From assembly GCF_900105925.1 (NCBI RefSeq), contig NZ_LT629791.1, forward strand, positions 558,001 through 622,000: 64,000 nt of DNA, in the 5' to 3' direction. Positions 25,548-35,747 of the stretch are shown here, one piece after another; positions within the stretch are counted from its first letter, which is position 1; each line of letters opens with the position of its first letter. Under the pieces are notes generated by a model. It was not told where the DNA came from. It ran no database searches and was given only the letters and a program-made list of their open reading frames with translations. A program made the position numbers and the translations under genes. The DNA is from Jiangella alkaliphila. GTDB lineage: Bacteria; Actinomycetota; Actinomycetes; Jiangellales; Jiangellaceae.

Positions 25548-26902
25548 CCACGACCACGGACGAGAAGTCCACCGGGCTGGGCCGCAACTACTGGAAGCTC
25601 TGGAGCGCGTCGGTCGTCTCGAACCTCGGCGACGGCCTGTCGGCGGTGGCGATCCCGTGGCTGGCCACCGCCGTCACCCGCGACCCGCTGCAGATCGCGC
25701 TCGTCACGCTGTCCACCTACCTGCCTTGGCTGCTGTTCTCGCTGCCGGCCGGGGTCATCAGCGATCGCCTCGACCGCCGCAAGCTGGTCGCCGTCATGGA
25801 CGTGGCGCGGTTCGCCGTCATGGGCGCGTTCGCGTTCGTCGTGCTGGCGTGGCAGTCCGACCTGTCGACACCGGACCAGATCGCCGACGGCACGGCGCAA
25901 CCACCCGGCAACGCCGGCCTGCTGCTCGGCCTGCTCTACCTGATGGCCTTCCTGCTGGGCGCCGCCCAAGTGCTTCGCGACAACACCGCCCAGACGCTGC
26001 TGCCGTCGATCGTCAAGAAGGACCGCCTGGAGAAGGCGAACGGCCGCCTTTGGGCCGCCGAGGTCGTCCTCAACAACTTCGTCGGCCCGCCGCTGGCCGG
26101 TCTGCTGCTCGGCCTGGCGTTCGCGCTGCCGTTCTTCATCAACGCCGGCACGTTCGGCATCGCCGCGGCGCTGGTGTTCATGCTGGCCGGGCAGTTCGCG
26201 CCGAAGGGCAAGGTCAGCAGCGGCCGCATCAACTGGCGGGCGGAGATCGGCGAGGGCGTGCGGTGGCTGTGGGACCACCACCTGCTGCGGTCTCTGGCGT
26301 TCCTGCTCGGCGCGGCGAACGGCCTGAACGCCGCCGCGATGGCGGTCTACGTGCTGCTCGCGCAGGAGATCCTCCACCTGAACGCGACGGAGTTCGGCAT
26401 CATGCTCTCCGGCGTGGCGGTGGGTGCGGTGCTCGGGTCGCTGGTCGCGCACCGGGTCAGCGCCCGGATCGGCCCGGGGCCGTCACTGATCGTGTCGCTG
26501 GTCGTGCTCGGCGGCACCTTGGGCGCCATCGGCCTGCTGTCGTCGCCGGTGATCGTGTACGTGGTGTTCGTGTTCGAGGGCTTCTTCACCGTGCTGTGGA
26601 ACGTCATCACGGTGTCGATGCGACAGACGATCATCCCCGACCACCTGCTGGGCCGGGTCAACTCGGTGTATCGGTTCTTCGGCTGGGGCGCCCTCTCGGT
26701 CGGGACGTTGCTCGGCGGCGTCCTGGTCGTCGCCGGCGACGTCTGGCTCAGCCGCGAGTGGGCGCTGCGGCTGCCGTTCCTGGTCGCCGCGGCCCTGCAC
26801 GTGGTGATGGTGATCTACGCGCTGCCGCGGCTGACCACCAGCCGCATCGAGGCGGCAAGGACCGCCGCGGAGGCCGAGCCAAATGCCGACCGCGAGGTCT
26901 GA
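25544..26902 (+). CDS. MFS transporter, probable drug exporter (452 aa)
   Basis: Twelve predicted membrane helices of the MFS_3/enterobactin-exporter type: YWKLWSASVVSNLGDGLSAVAIPWL at the N-terminus, GVISDRLDRRKLVAVMDVAR (the loop 2-3 motif) and DNTAQTLLPSIVKKDRLEKANGRL, which is common in macrolide-type exporters. GTG 25544 overlaps the regulator's stop. It lies near a lasso cluster that lacks its own ABC exporter, but it belongs to a separate operon with its own regulator, so a role in lasso export is only a possibility. Confidence 0.85.
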   Translation: MTTTTDEKSTGLGRNYWKLWSASVVSNLGDGLSAVAIPWLATAVTRDPLQIALVTLSTYLPWLLFSLPAGVISDRLDRRKLVAVMDVARFAVMGAFAFVVLAWQSDLSTPDQIADGTAQPPGNAGLLLGLLYLMAFLLGAAQVLRDNTAQTLLPSIVKKDRLEKANGRLWAAEVVLNNFVGPPLAGLLLGLAFALPFFINAGTFGIAAALVFMLAGQFAPKGKVSSGRINWRAEIGEGVRWLWDHHLLRSLAFLLGAANGLNAAAMAVYVLLAQEILHLNATEFGIMLSGVAVGAVLGSLVAHRVSARIGPGPSLIVSLVVLGGTLGAIGLLSSPVIVYVVFVFEGFFTVLWNVITVSMRQTIIPDHLLGRVNSVYRFFGWGALSVGTLLGGVLVVAGDVWLSREWALRLPFLVAAALHVVMVIYALPRLTTSRIEAARTAAEAEPNADREV

Positions 26903-26931
26903 AGTCCAGTGAGTCCCGCAAGGGAAAGGCG
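26885..26931 (+). repeat. 48-bp dispersed element, copy A (3' end of MFS and purL)
   Basis: GACCGCGAGGTC (26888-26899) can fold into a GACC/GGTC stem with a GCGA tetraloop, and CCCGCAAGGG further on into a CCC/GGG stem with a GCAA tetraloop, followed by AAAGG. Copies lie at 30418 and 51463. It spans the MFS stop codon and ends 2-3 nt from the purL stop on the other strand. Confidence 0.6.
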
Positions 26932-26933
26932 AA

Positions 26934-29182
<2,249 letters not shown>

Positions 29183-29186
<4 letters not shown>

Positions 29187-29854
29187 GAACGGACCAGTCC
29201 TTCCAGGACAGACGTGAAGAAGCCGAGGCCGTCGGTGGTCGGCCCGGTGAGCGACTCGACCGCGTGCTCGGGGTGCGGCATCAGCCCGACGACGTTGCCG
29301 CGGGCGTTGGTGACGCCGGCGATGCCGCGGTAGGAGCCGTTGGGGTTGTCGCCGGCGTACCGGACGACGACCCGGCCCTCGCCCTCGAGCTCGTCGAGCG
29401 TGCGCTGGTCGGCGACGTAGCCGCCCTCGCCGTTCTTCAGCGGGATGACGATCTCCTGGCCGGCCGCGTAGCCCGACGTCCACGCCGTCGACGTCGACTC
29501 GACCCGCAGCGGCTGGTCGCGGCAGACGAACTTGCGGTGGTCGTTGCGGATCAACGCGCCGGGCAGCAGGTGCGACTCGCACAGCACCTGGAAGCCGTTG
29601 CAGATGCCGAGCACCGGCAGCCCGCCGCGCGCTGCGTCGACCAGCGGCTCCATGACCGGCGCGAACCGCGCGATGGCGCCGCAGCGCAGGTAGTCGCCGT
29701 AGGAGAAGCCGCCCGGCAGCACGACGGCGTCGACGCCGTGCAGGTCGGCGTCGCCGTGCCAGAGCGAGACCGCCTCGCCGCCGGCGACCCGGACGGCCCG
29801 GGCGGCGTCGCGGTCGTCGAGGGAGCCGGGGAACGTGACGACGCCGATGCGCAT
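29183..29854 (-). CDS. purQ: Phosphoribosylformylglycinamidine synthase subunit I, glutaminase (223 aa)
   Basis: Class I glutamine amidotransferase that delivers ammonia to Pur[21 protein letters not shown] opens the domain. The nucleophilic Cys is in [12 protein letters not shown], and the catalytic His/Glu pair is in [15 protein letters not shown]-subunit features such as [17 protein letters not shown] are present. ATG 29854 shares one base with the purS stop and its own stop overlaps purL, so the three are translationally coupled. Confidence 0.97.
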
Positions 29855-30105
29855 CAGACGCCGGCCTCCACGTGGACGGTGAAGTCCTCGATGACGGGGT
29901 TGGCCAGCAGCGTGGCAGCGGCGCGCTCGATCTCGGCGACGGCCTCGGGCGTCGCCTCGCTGTCGAGCTCGATCTCGAACCGCTTGCCCTGCCGGACCGA
30001 GGCGACTCCCTCGAAGCCGAGCCGGCCGAACGCGCCCTGCACGGCTTTGCCCTGCGGGTCGAGAATCTCGGATTTGAGCATGACGTCGACAACGACGCGG
30101 GCCAC
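29854..30105 (-). CDS. purS: Phosphoribosylformylglycinamidine synthase subunit PurS (83 aa)
   Basis: Small dimeric linker subunit that holds PurQ and PurL together. [46 protein letters not shown] matches the family from its second residue. GTG 30105 is chosen since GAGGAG lies upstream and the family begins here; the open frame continues upstream without similarity. First gene of the operon. A structured 108-bp repeat lies 60 nt before its start. Confidence 0.95.
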   Translation of the reverse strand: MARVVVDVMLKSEILDPQGKAVQGAFGRLGFEGVASVRQGKRFEIELDSEATPEAVAEIERAAATLLANPVIEDFTVHVEAGV

Positions 30106-30165
30106 GGGCACGCTCCTCGCGCGGCGGGATACTGGGGCGTGCCCAGGATACCCAGCCCGTCTGCC

Positions 30166-30273
30166 GGCCGGGCGAGACCGGCGGTAAGAGGGGGCCGGAG
30201 GCCTCCTCGACATCGTCGGTGCGAGACGCCCGGACGAGTGGCTGTGCAGGAGCTCGCCCGGCCGGCGACTCCA
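30166..30273 (-). repeat. ~110-bp structured dispersed element, copy 2 (upstream of purS)
   Basis: Read on the minus strand, this matches 46389-46498 over its length, with shared blocks such as CTCGCACCGACG, CCTCCGGCCCCCT and ACCGCCGGTCT. The ends pair as GGCCGGGCGAG with CTCGCCCGGCC. In the other copy both arms differ together (AAG/CTT instead of GAG/CTC), which is covariation of a base pair. An inner GAGG-AGG-CCTC hairpin is also kept. Confidence 0.75.
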
Positions 30274-30317
30274 ATGTTCGGCGCGTGTCGACGGGCAGGA
30301 CCAGCTATCGCGCGGTC

Positions 30318-30360
30318 GACGGTGGTTCGGTCCGCGCCCTGCTCGGGCCGAACCACCGTC
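30318..30360 (-). terminator. Long hairpin downstream of the winged-helix regulator gene
   Basis: Perfect 13-bp arms (30318-30330, 30348-30360; GACGGTGGTTCGG) extend by three more pairs, one a wobble, to a 16-bp stem with an 11-nt loop. It lies 107 nt past the regulator's stop on the minus strand, so it most likely ends that transcript. Confidence 0.65.
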
Positions 30361-30417
30361 ACCGCACCCAACCCATCACCGGCCACTGCGGCAGCCGGCC
30401 GCGGGACCCGATCCATC

Positions 30418-30466
30418 GCCGACCGCGGAGGTTCAAACAGCGGTGAGCTCCACGAGGGAAAGGGGG
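30418..30466 (+). repeat. 48-bp dispersed element, copy B (touching the regulator stop codon)
   Basis: Resembles copies A (26885) and C (51463): GCCGACCGCG, AACAGC and GAGGGAAAGGGGG are kept. The first stem becomes GACC-GCGGA-GGTT. Its right edge is directly adjacent to the stop codon of the minus-strand regulator gene. Together with the 110-bp repeat and the hairpin it fills most of the 361-bp gap 30106-30466; I see no gene in that gap. Confidence 0.55.
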
Positions 30467-30976
30467 TCAGTCCGGGACGACCAGCCGGAAGCCGACGCCA
30501 CGCACGGACACCACGCGCAGCTCCTCGACCACCAGCGCCAGCCGCCGCCGCAGCCGTTTCACGGCGGACACGACGGGGTCGGCGTCGCCCAAGTAGCGGG
30601 TCTTCCAGATCCGGGACATCAGCTCCTCGAACGTCCAGACCCGGCCGACCTCCGCCGCGAGCGTGGCCAGCAGGTCGAACTCCCGCGCGCTCAGCGCGAT
30701 GTCGACGTCACCCCAGGTGACCAGCCGTGACACCAGGTCGACACGCAGACAGCCGCGCTCGATGACGCGGGTCTCGAGGTCCTCGACGCCGGCCGGGCTG
30801 TCGGGCACCCCGTCCTCGCCGACGAGCAGCCGCCGCGCCGCCTCCGTGTCGGGTGCGATCATCACGATCGCCCGCCGGTCGATCGCCTGCGCGATCGCGG
30901 TCGAGTCCTCCAGCGTCGTGCCGACGCAGATGACGAATGGCGTGATCGCTTCAATGTATGGCGCTGCGGACACCAT
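30467..30976 (-). CDS. Winged-helix (OmpR/PhoB-type DNA-binding) regulator lacking a phospho-acceptor domain (169 aa)
   Basis: The C-terminal 100 residues form a trans_reg_C domain: [40 protein letters not shown] and [15 protein letters not shown]...[12 protein letters not shown]. The N-terminal 70 residues ([38 protein letters not shown]) are receiver-sized but lack the acidic pocket and phosphorylated Asp, so activity would be phosphorylation-independent. ATG 30976 has GGGAG 7 nt before it. It is divergent from the large subtilase gene and may control it (inference). Confidence 0.8.
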   Translation of the reverse strand: MVSAAPYIEAITPFVICVGTTLEDSTAIAQAIDRRAIVMIAPDTEAARRLLVGEDGVPDSPAGVEDLETRVIERGCLRVDLVSRLVTWGDVDIALSAREFDLLATLAAEVGRVWTFEELMSRIWKTRYLGDADPVVSAVKRLRRRLALVVEELRVVSVRGVGFRLVVPD

Positions 30977-31251
30977 GCACCAACTCCCTGCAAATCGCCC
31001 CACCGATTGCTTGGCAGCATGACAGGTTTCGCGACGGTTTGGTATGTCCAGCGGAATATTTCCGGTTAAATCCAGGGCATCCGGGAGTCAATCCCTCTGA
31101 CACCGCCCGCCAACGGCCTCCGTCTTGCCCCGGAACCGACCTTGTCGCGCTAGCCGGACGTAGCGAGGATGGCGCCACCGCATTCCGGACAAGTGTGACA
31201 CGGCCCCCGGTCACCTGCCTCCGCCGTGTCGCGCCCACACAGGAGGTCCCC

Positions 31252-34200
31252 GTGCAGCTTCCATCCCAGCGAAGGCGGCGATATCTCGCCGCCGTACTCT
31301 CGGTCTTCGCCTTGGTGTCGGCGGTCCTGGCCGCCACTCCGGCACAGGCCGATTTCGGCCGACCGGCCGAGCCCGCGTCGAAGATCGAGCCAGGGGTCTT
31401 CGACCCCGACGCCGTCAAGGACAGCGCGGACTTCTGGGTCCGGTTCAGCTCGTCCGCCCGGACGACGTCCGCGACGGCCATCGAGGACTGGACCGAACGT
31501 GGTCAGTTCGTGGTCGACCAGCTCAAGGCGACCGCCGACCAGTCGCAGGCCGCCGTCCGCAAGCTCCTCGACGAGCGCGGCATCGGCTACCAGGCCCACT
31601 GGATCACCAACGCGATCCTGGTCCAGGACGGCAGTCGCGCCCTGGCCGAGGAGCTCGCCGCGCTCGACGGCGTCGAGCAGATCCGGGCGCCGCGCACCTA
31701 CGAGCTGCCTGAACCGGTCGACGCAAAGCCGTCCAGCGGCATGGGCACGAACGCGGTCGAGTGGGGCGTCGCGAACATCAACGCCGACGACGTCTGGTCA
31801 CAGTTCGGCGTCCAGGGTGAGGGCGTCGTCGTCGCCAACATCGACAGCGGCGTCGACTACGACCACCCGGCGCTGGTCGGTCAGTACCGCGGCAACGAGG
31901 GCGGCAGCTTCGACCACAACTACAACTGGTTCGACGCCACCGGCTCCAGCGACACCCCGTTCGACGGCGCCGGCAACTCGCATGGCACCCACACGATGGG
32001 CACGATGGTCGGCGACGACGGTGCCGCCAACCAGATCGGCGTCGCGCCCGGCGCCACGTGGATCGCGGCGAACGGCTGCAACACCTGCTCCGACGCCGAC
32101 CTCATCGAGTCCGGCGAGTGGATGCTCGAGCCGACCGACCTCAACGGCGACAACCCGGACGTGTCGATGCGGCCGCACATCGTCAACAACTCCTGGGGGT
32201 CGATCATCCCGTCGAACGACCCGTTCATGGAGGACATCCTCATCGAGTGGGCCGACTCCGGCATCTTCGGCGTCTGGTCCAACGGCAACAGCGGCAGCGC
32301 GTGCGAGACCAGCGGGTCGCCGGGCAGCCGGACCATCAACTACTCCGTCGGCGCCTACGACGTCAACAACAACATCGCCGGCTTCTCCGGCCGCGGTCCC
32401 GGCCAGGACGGCGAGATCAAGCCGAGCATCTCCGCGCCCGGCGTGAACGTCCGGTCGTCGGTCAATGGCGGCGGCTACGGCTCGCTCTCCGGCACCTCGA
32501 TGGCGGCGCCGCACACGGCGGGCGCCATCGCGCTGCTCTGGTCGGCCGCGCCGGCGCTGGTCGGCGACATCGAAGGCACGCGGGCACTGCTGAACGACAC
32601 CGCCATCGACGTCGAGAACCTCCAGTGCGGCGGCACGGCGGACGACAACAACGTCTGGGGTGAGGGCCGGCTCGACGCGCTCGCGCTCCTCGAGGCCGCC
32701 CCGACCGGCGAGACCGGCACGCTGTCCGGCACCGTCACCGCGGCCGGCGCCCCGGTCGACGGCGCCACCGTCACCGTCGCCGGCCCGATCGAGCGGGAGA
32801 CCACCACCGCGGCCGACGGCACGTACTCGCTGGTGCTCACCGCCGGCGAGTACGACGTGACGGTGTCCGCGTTCGGCTACGAGACGGCGACGTCCACCGC
32901 CACCGTCACCGCGGACGGCACGACGACGCACGACGTCCCCCTCGAGCCGGCCACCAGCCACCCCGTCACCGGTACCGTCACCGACGCCCTCTCCGGGGCA
33001 CCGGTCGCCGGCGCCACCGTCAGCATCGACGGCGCGCCCGTCGAGCCGGTCACGACCGGCGCCAACGGCACGTACGCGTTCGCCGCGGTCCCGGCCGGCT
33101 CGTACGAGCTGACCGCCGACGGCGGGCAGTGCACCACCGCGCTCACGCAGGCGCTGACGGTCAGCGGGCCGTCGACGCTGAACTTCGCCCTGCCGAAGCG
33201 CACGGACGGGTACGGCTACTTCTGCACCACCGGACCGTCGGACTACGTCGAGGGCACCGACCTGGTGGCCCTGACCGGGGACGAGTCGACGGCGACGGTC
33301 GCGCTGCCGTTCGACTTCCCGTTCTACGGCGACAGCTACGACACCGCGTACCTGTCCTCCAACGGGCACGTGAACTTCGTGGCGCCGGTCACCAACTACA
33401 CCAACACCGCCCTGCCGAACGCGGCCGCGCCGAACGCGACGCTGGCGCCGTTCTGGGACGACCTGCACATCCAGGCCGGCGGCGGGGTCTACACCGGCGC
33501 CGTCGACGGCGGGTTCGTCATCGAGTACCGCAACATCTCGTTCTTCAACGTCGCGAACCTGCGGATCGACTTCAGCGTGACGCTGCACGAGGACGGGACC
33601 GTCACCTACGCCTACCGGAACCTCGACCCGGCCCAGGCGCGGGAGCTCGGCAACAGCGCCACCGTCGGCATCGAGAACGCCGCCGGCAACGACGCGCTGC
33701 AGTACTCGTTCAATGCGGCGGCGCTGTCCGACGACACCGCGATCACCTTCGCGCTGCCGCCGAACGGCTTCGTCACCGGCACCGTCACCGACGCCAACGA
33801 CGACCTGCCGATCGACGGCGCCACCGTGGCCGCCGTCGCGCCCGACGGCACCGTCGTCCGTCAGACCAGCACGGACGCGAACGGCGACTACAGCATGCAG
33901 CTGTTCTTCGGCGCCTACACGGTGCAGGCGAGCAGCGGCGGCTACGAGACCGGCTCCGAGGACGTGCTGATCAACCAGGACGGCGAGGTCAACACCGTCG
34001 ACTACGCGCTGCGCACCGGCATCGCCGTCGTCGAGTCCGACGAGCTGTCCTGGACGATCACCGAGGGGCAGACCCGCTCCGGCGAGGTGACCATCACCAA
34101 CGCCGGCTCCGCGGACCTGGCCTGGGAGGCCAGCGAGGTCGACCGCGGCTCCGGCCGTCAGACGGCGCCGACCCCGGCGCTGATGGGCAGCTCGAAGGTG

Positions 34201-35643
34201 GACCCGAACGCCACCAACGCGCTCGGCACGTACTCGAAGGAGCAGCTGGCCGACCTGGCGGCGCGGGACATGGCGCCGACCGCGCCCGGTGACGTGCTGG
34301 CCGAGTGGGAGGCCGCGGGCGTCTCGGTCGCCTGGGGTGTCGGCTTCGACGGCGACGTCTGGGTGTCCGACCCCGACGCGATCACCAACCACCAGTACTC
34401 CGTCGAGGGCGAGCCGGGCGAGGTGTTCCCGGGCAACTGGGGCGGCGTCTGGAACGGCGACATGGCACTGGACGCCAGCAGTGGCGCGATGTGCCAGGTC
34501 AACGTCGGCGGCGACAACGCGATCCACTGCTTCGACACCGGCGACGGCACCGAGCAGTACGTCATCTCGGGTTCCCCGTGGAACGGGATCTCGCAGCGCG
34601 GCCTCGCCTACAACCCCGTCGACGACGTCTTCTACATCGGCGGCTGGAACGAGGGCATCATCTACACCGTCGCGGGCCAGTCCCACGCCGACCCGGGTGC
34701 CACCCTCGCCCAGTGCGAGACCGAGGACGTGTCCATCGCCGGCCTGGCCTACAACCCGACGGCCGACGTACTGTGGATGGTCAACAGCTCGCTGACCACG
34801 TTCATCTACCAGATCGACCCGTCGGACTGCGCCACGATCTCGACCATCGAGTTCCCGGAGCAGGGCTCGGGCCCGGGCGCCGGCCTGGAGATGAACGCCA
34901 CGGGTGAGCTCTGGGCGACCAGCCAGCTCACGAACACGGCGTACCTCATCGACACCGGCGTCCCGAACGCCAGTGACGTGCCGTGGCTCACCGAGGACCC
35001 GTCCTCGGGGACGCTCGCTCCGGGTGAGTCGGTGACGGTGACCGTCACGGCCGACAGCACCGGCCTCGAGCCCAACCTGTACGAGGCCACGCTGACGATC
35101 GCGACCGACGCCGGCCGGGTGCCGAACCACCAGATCCCGGTCTCGCTGCTGGTGCCCGCCTACCAGGTGGGTGTCAACGCCGGCGGCGCGGCGTACACCG
35201 ACGGTGACCAGGACGTATGGCGGGCGGACAAGCAGTACACCGCCGGCACCTGGGGCTGGGTCGGCCAGCGGGTCGAGGTCTCGTCGACGAACCGGGCGAT
35301 CGGTGGCACCGACGACGACGCGCTGTTCCAGAACCGGCGGTCGGGCATCTTCAGCTACCGGTTCGACAACGTGCCGGCCGGCACCTATGAGGTGGAGCTC
35401 GGGTTCGCCGAGTTCCAGGCCAACATGTTGCCCGGACGCCGCGTCTTCGACGTCAGCGTCAACGGCGACTACGTCCTCGTCAACCACGACGTCGCCGCCG
35501 AGGTCCGTGGCCTCTGGGCCGACCAGCACACCATCGTCGTCGAGCACGACGGCGGGGCGCTGAACGTCCAGTTCCACGACCGCTTCGGCTACCAGCTGCC
35601 GATCGTCAACGCGCTGCGCGTGACCGACCGGCCCGACCTGTAG
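31252..35643 (+). CDS. Secreted multidomain S8 subtilisin-like protease with malectin domain (1463 aa)
   Basis: Exported serine protease. GTG 31252 follows AGGAGG and opens a signal peptide (RRRRYLAAVLSVFALVSAVL, cut after TPAQA). A propeptide follows (FWVRFSSSARTTSATAIEDW to about residue 150). The catalytic triad is Asp198 (NIDSGVDYDHP), His244 (HGTHTMG) and Ser416 (GTSMAAPHTAG), with NNSWGS holding the oxyanion Asn. Next come carboxypeptidase-regulatory-like beta modules (about 485-660 and near 840-920) around a beta-rich domain (YGYFCTTGPSDY), then a propeller-like segment and a C-terminal malectin-like domain (VGVNAGGAAYTDGDQDVWRA) likely to bind carbohydrate. No LPxTG or membrane helix ends the protein. 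Confidence 0.92.
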   Translation: MQLPSQRRRRYLAAVLSVFALVSAVLAATPAQADFGRPAEPASKIEPGVFDPDAVKDSADFWVRFSSSARTTSATAIEDWTERGQFVVDQLKATADQSQAAVRKLLDERGIGYQAHWITNAILVQDGSRALAEELAALDGVEQIRAPRTYELPEPVDAKPSSGMGTNAVEWGVANINADDVWSQFGVQGEGVVVANIDSGVDYDHPALVGQYRGNEGGSFDHNYNWFDATGSSDTPFDGAGNSHGTHTMGTMVGDDGAANQIGVAPGATWIAANGCNTCSDADLIESGEWMLEPTDLNGDNPDVSMRPHIVNNSWGSIIPSNDPFMEDILIEWADSGIFGVWSNGNSGSACETSGSPGSRTINYSVGAYDVNNNIAGFSGRGPGQDGEIKPSISAPGVNVRSSVNGGGYGSLSGTSMAAPHTAGAIALLWSAAPALVGDIEGTRALLNDTAIDVENLQCGGTADDNNVWGEGRLDALALLEAAPTGETGTLSGTVTAAGAPVDGATVTVAGPIERETTTAADGTYSLVLTAGEYDVTVSAFGYETATSTATVTADGTTTHDVPLEPATSHPVTGTVTDALSGAPVAGATVSIDGAPVEPVTTGANGTYAFAAVPAGSYELTADGGQCTTALTQALTVSGPSTLNFALPKRTDGYGYFCTTGPSDYVEGTDLVALTGDESTATVALPFDFPFYGDSYDTAYLSSNGHVNFVAPVTNYTNTALPNAAAPNATLAPFWDDLHIQAGGGVYTGAVDGGFVIEYRNISFFNVANLRIDFSVTLHEDGTVTYAYRNLDPAQARELGNSATVGIENAAGNDALQYSFNAAALSDDTAITFALPPNGFVTGTVTDANDDLPIDGATVAAVAPDGTVVRQTSTDANGDYSMQLFFGAYTVQASSGGYETGSEDVLINQDGEVNTVDYALRTGIAVVESDELSWTITEGQTRSGEVTITNAGSADLAWEASEVDRGSGRQTAPTPALMGSSKVDPNATNALGTYSKEQLADLAARDMAPTAPGDVLAEWEAAGVSVAWGVGFDGDVWVSDPDAITNHQYSVEGEPGEVFPGNWGGVWNGDMALDASSGAMCQVNVGGDNAIHCFDTGDGTEQYVISGSPWNGISQRGLAYNPVDDVFYIGGWNEGIIYTVAGQSHADPGATLAQCETEDVSIAGLAYNPTADVLWMVNSSLTTFIYQIDPSDCATISTIEFPEQGSGPGAGLEMNATGELWATSQLTNTAYLIDTGVPNASDVPWLTEDPSSGTLAPGESVTVTVTADSTGLEPNLYEATLTIATDAGRVPNHQIPVSLLVPAYQVGVNAGGAAYTDGDQDVWRADKQYTAGTWGWVGQRVEVSSTNRAIGGTDDDALFQNRRSGIFSYRFDNVPAGTYEVELGFAEFQANMLPGRRVFDVSVNGDYVLVNHDVAAEVRGLWADQHTIVVEHDGGALNVQFHDRFGYQLPIVNALRVTDRPDL

Positions 35644-35657
35644 GAAGAGGTTGCTGT

Positions 35658-35691
35658 CCGGGGGCGGTGCCGTTCGCGGCGCCGCCCCCGG
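35658..35691 (+). terminator. Terminator hairpin after the subtilase gene
   Basis: A 14-bp stem (35658-35671 with 35678-35691, arm CCGGGGGCGGTGCC, one wobble pair) with a 6-nt loop begins 15 nt past the protease stop, between convergent genes. Confidence 0.8.
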
Positions 35692-35747
35692 CGGCATGCC
35701 TGGTTTCGCGACGACTCCGCGCCGGGTTTCTGCTGCTCCAGCCCCCG

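Noticed and set aside
29187-30416. Upstream extension of purL to 1160 aa
   Set aside because: The extension is an Arg/Ala-rich shadow of purQ and purS; PurL homology begins at [10 protein letters not shown] (29186).
30958-31251. Subtilase start at 30958
   Set aside because: The first 98 codons precede any signal peptide and overlap the divergent promoter; AGGAGG and the signal sequence fix the start at GTG 31252.
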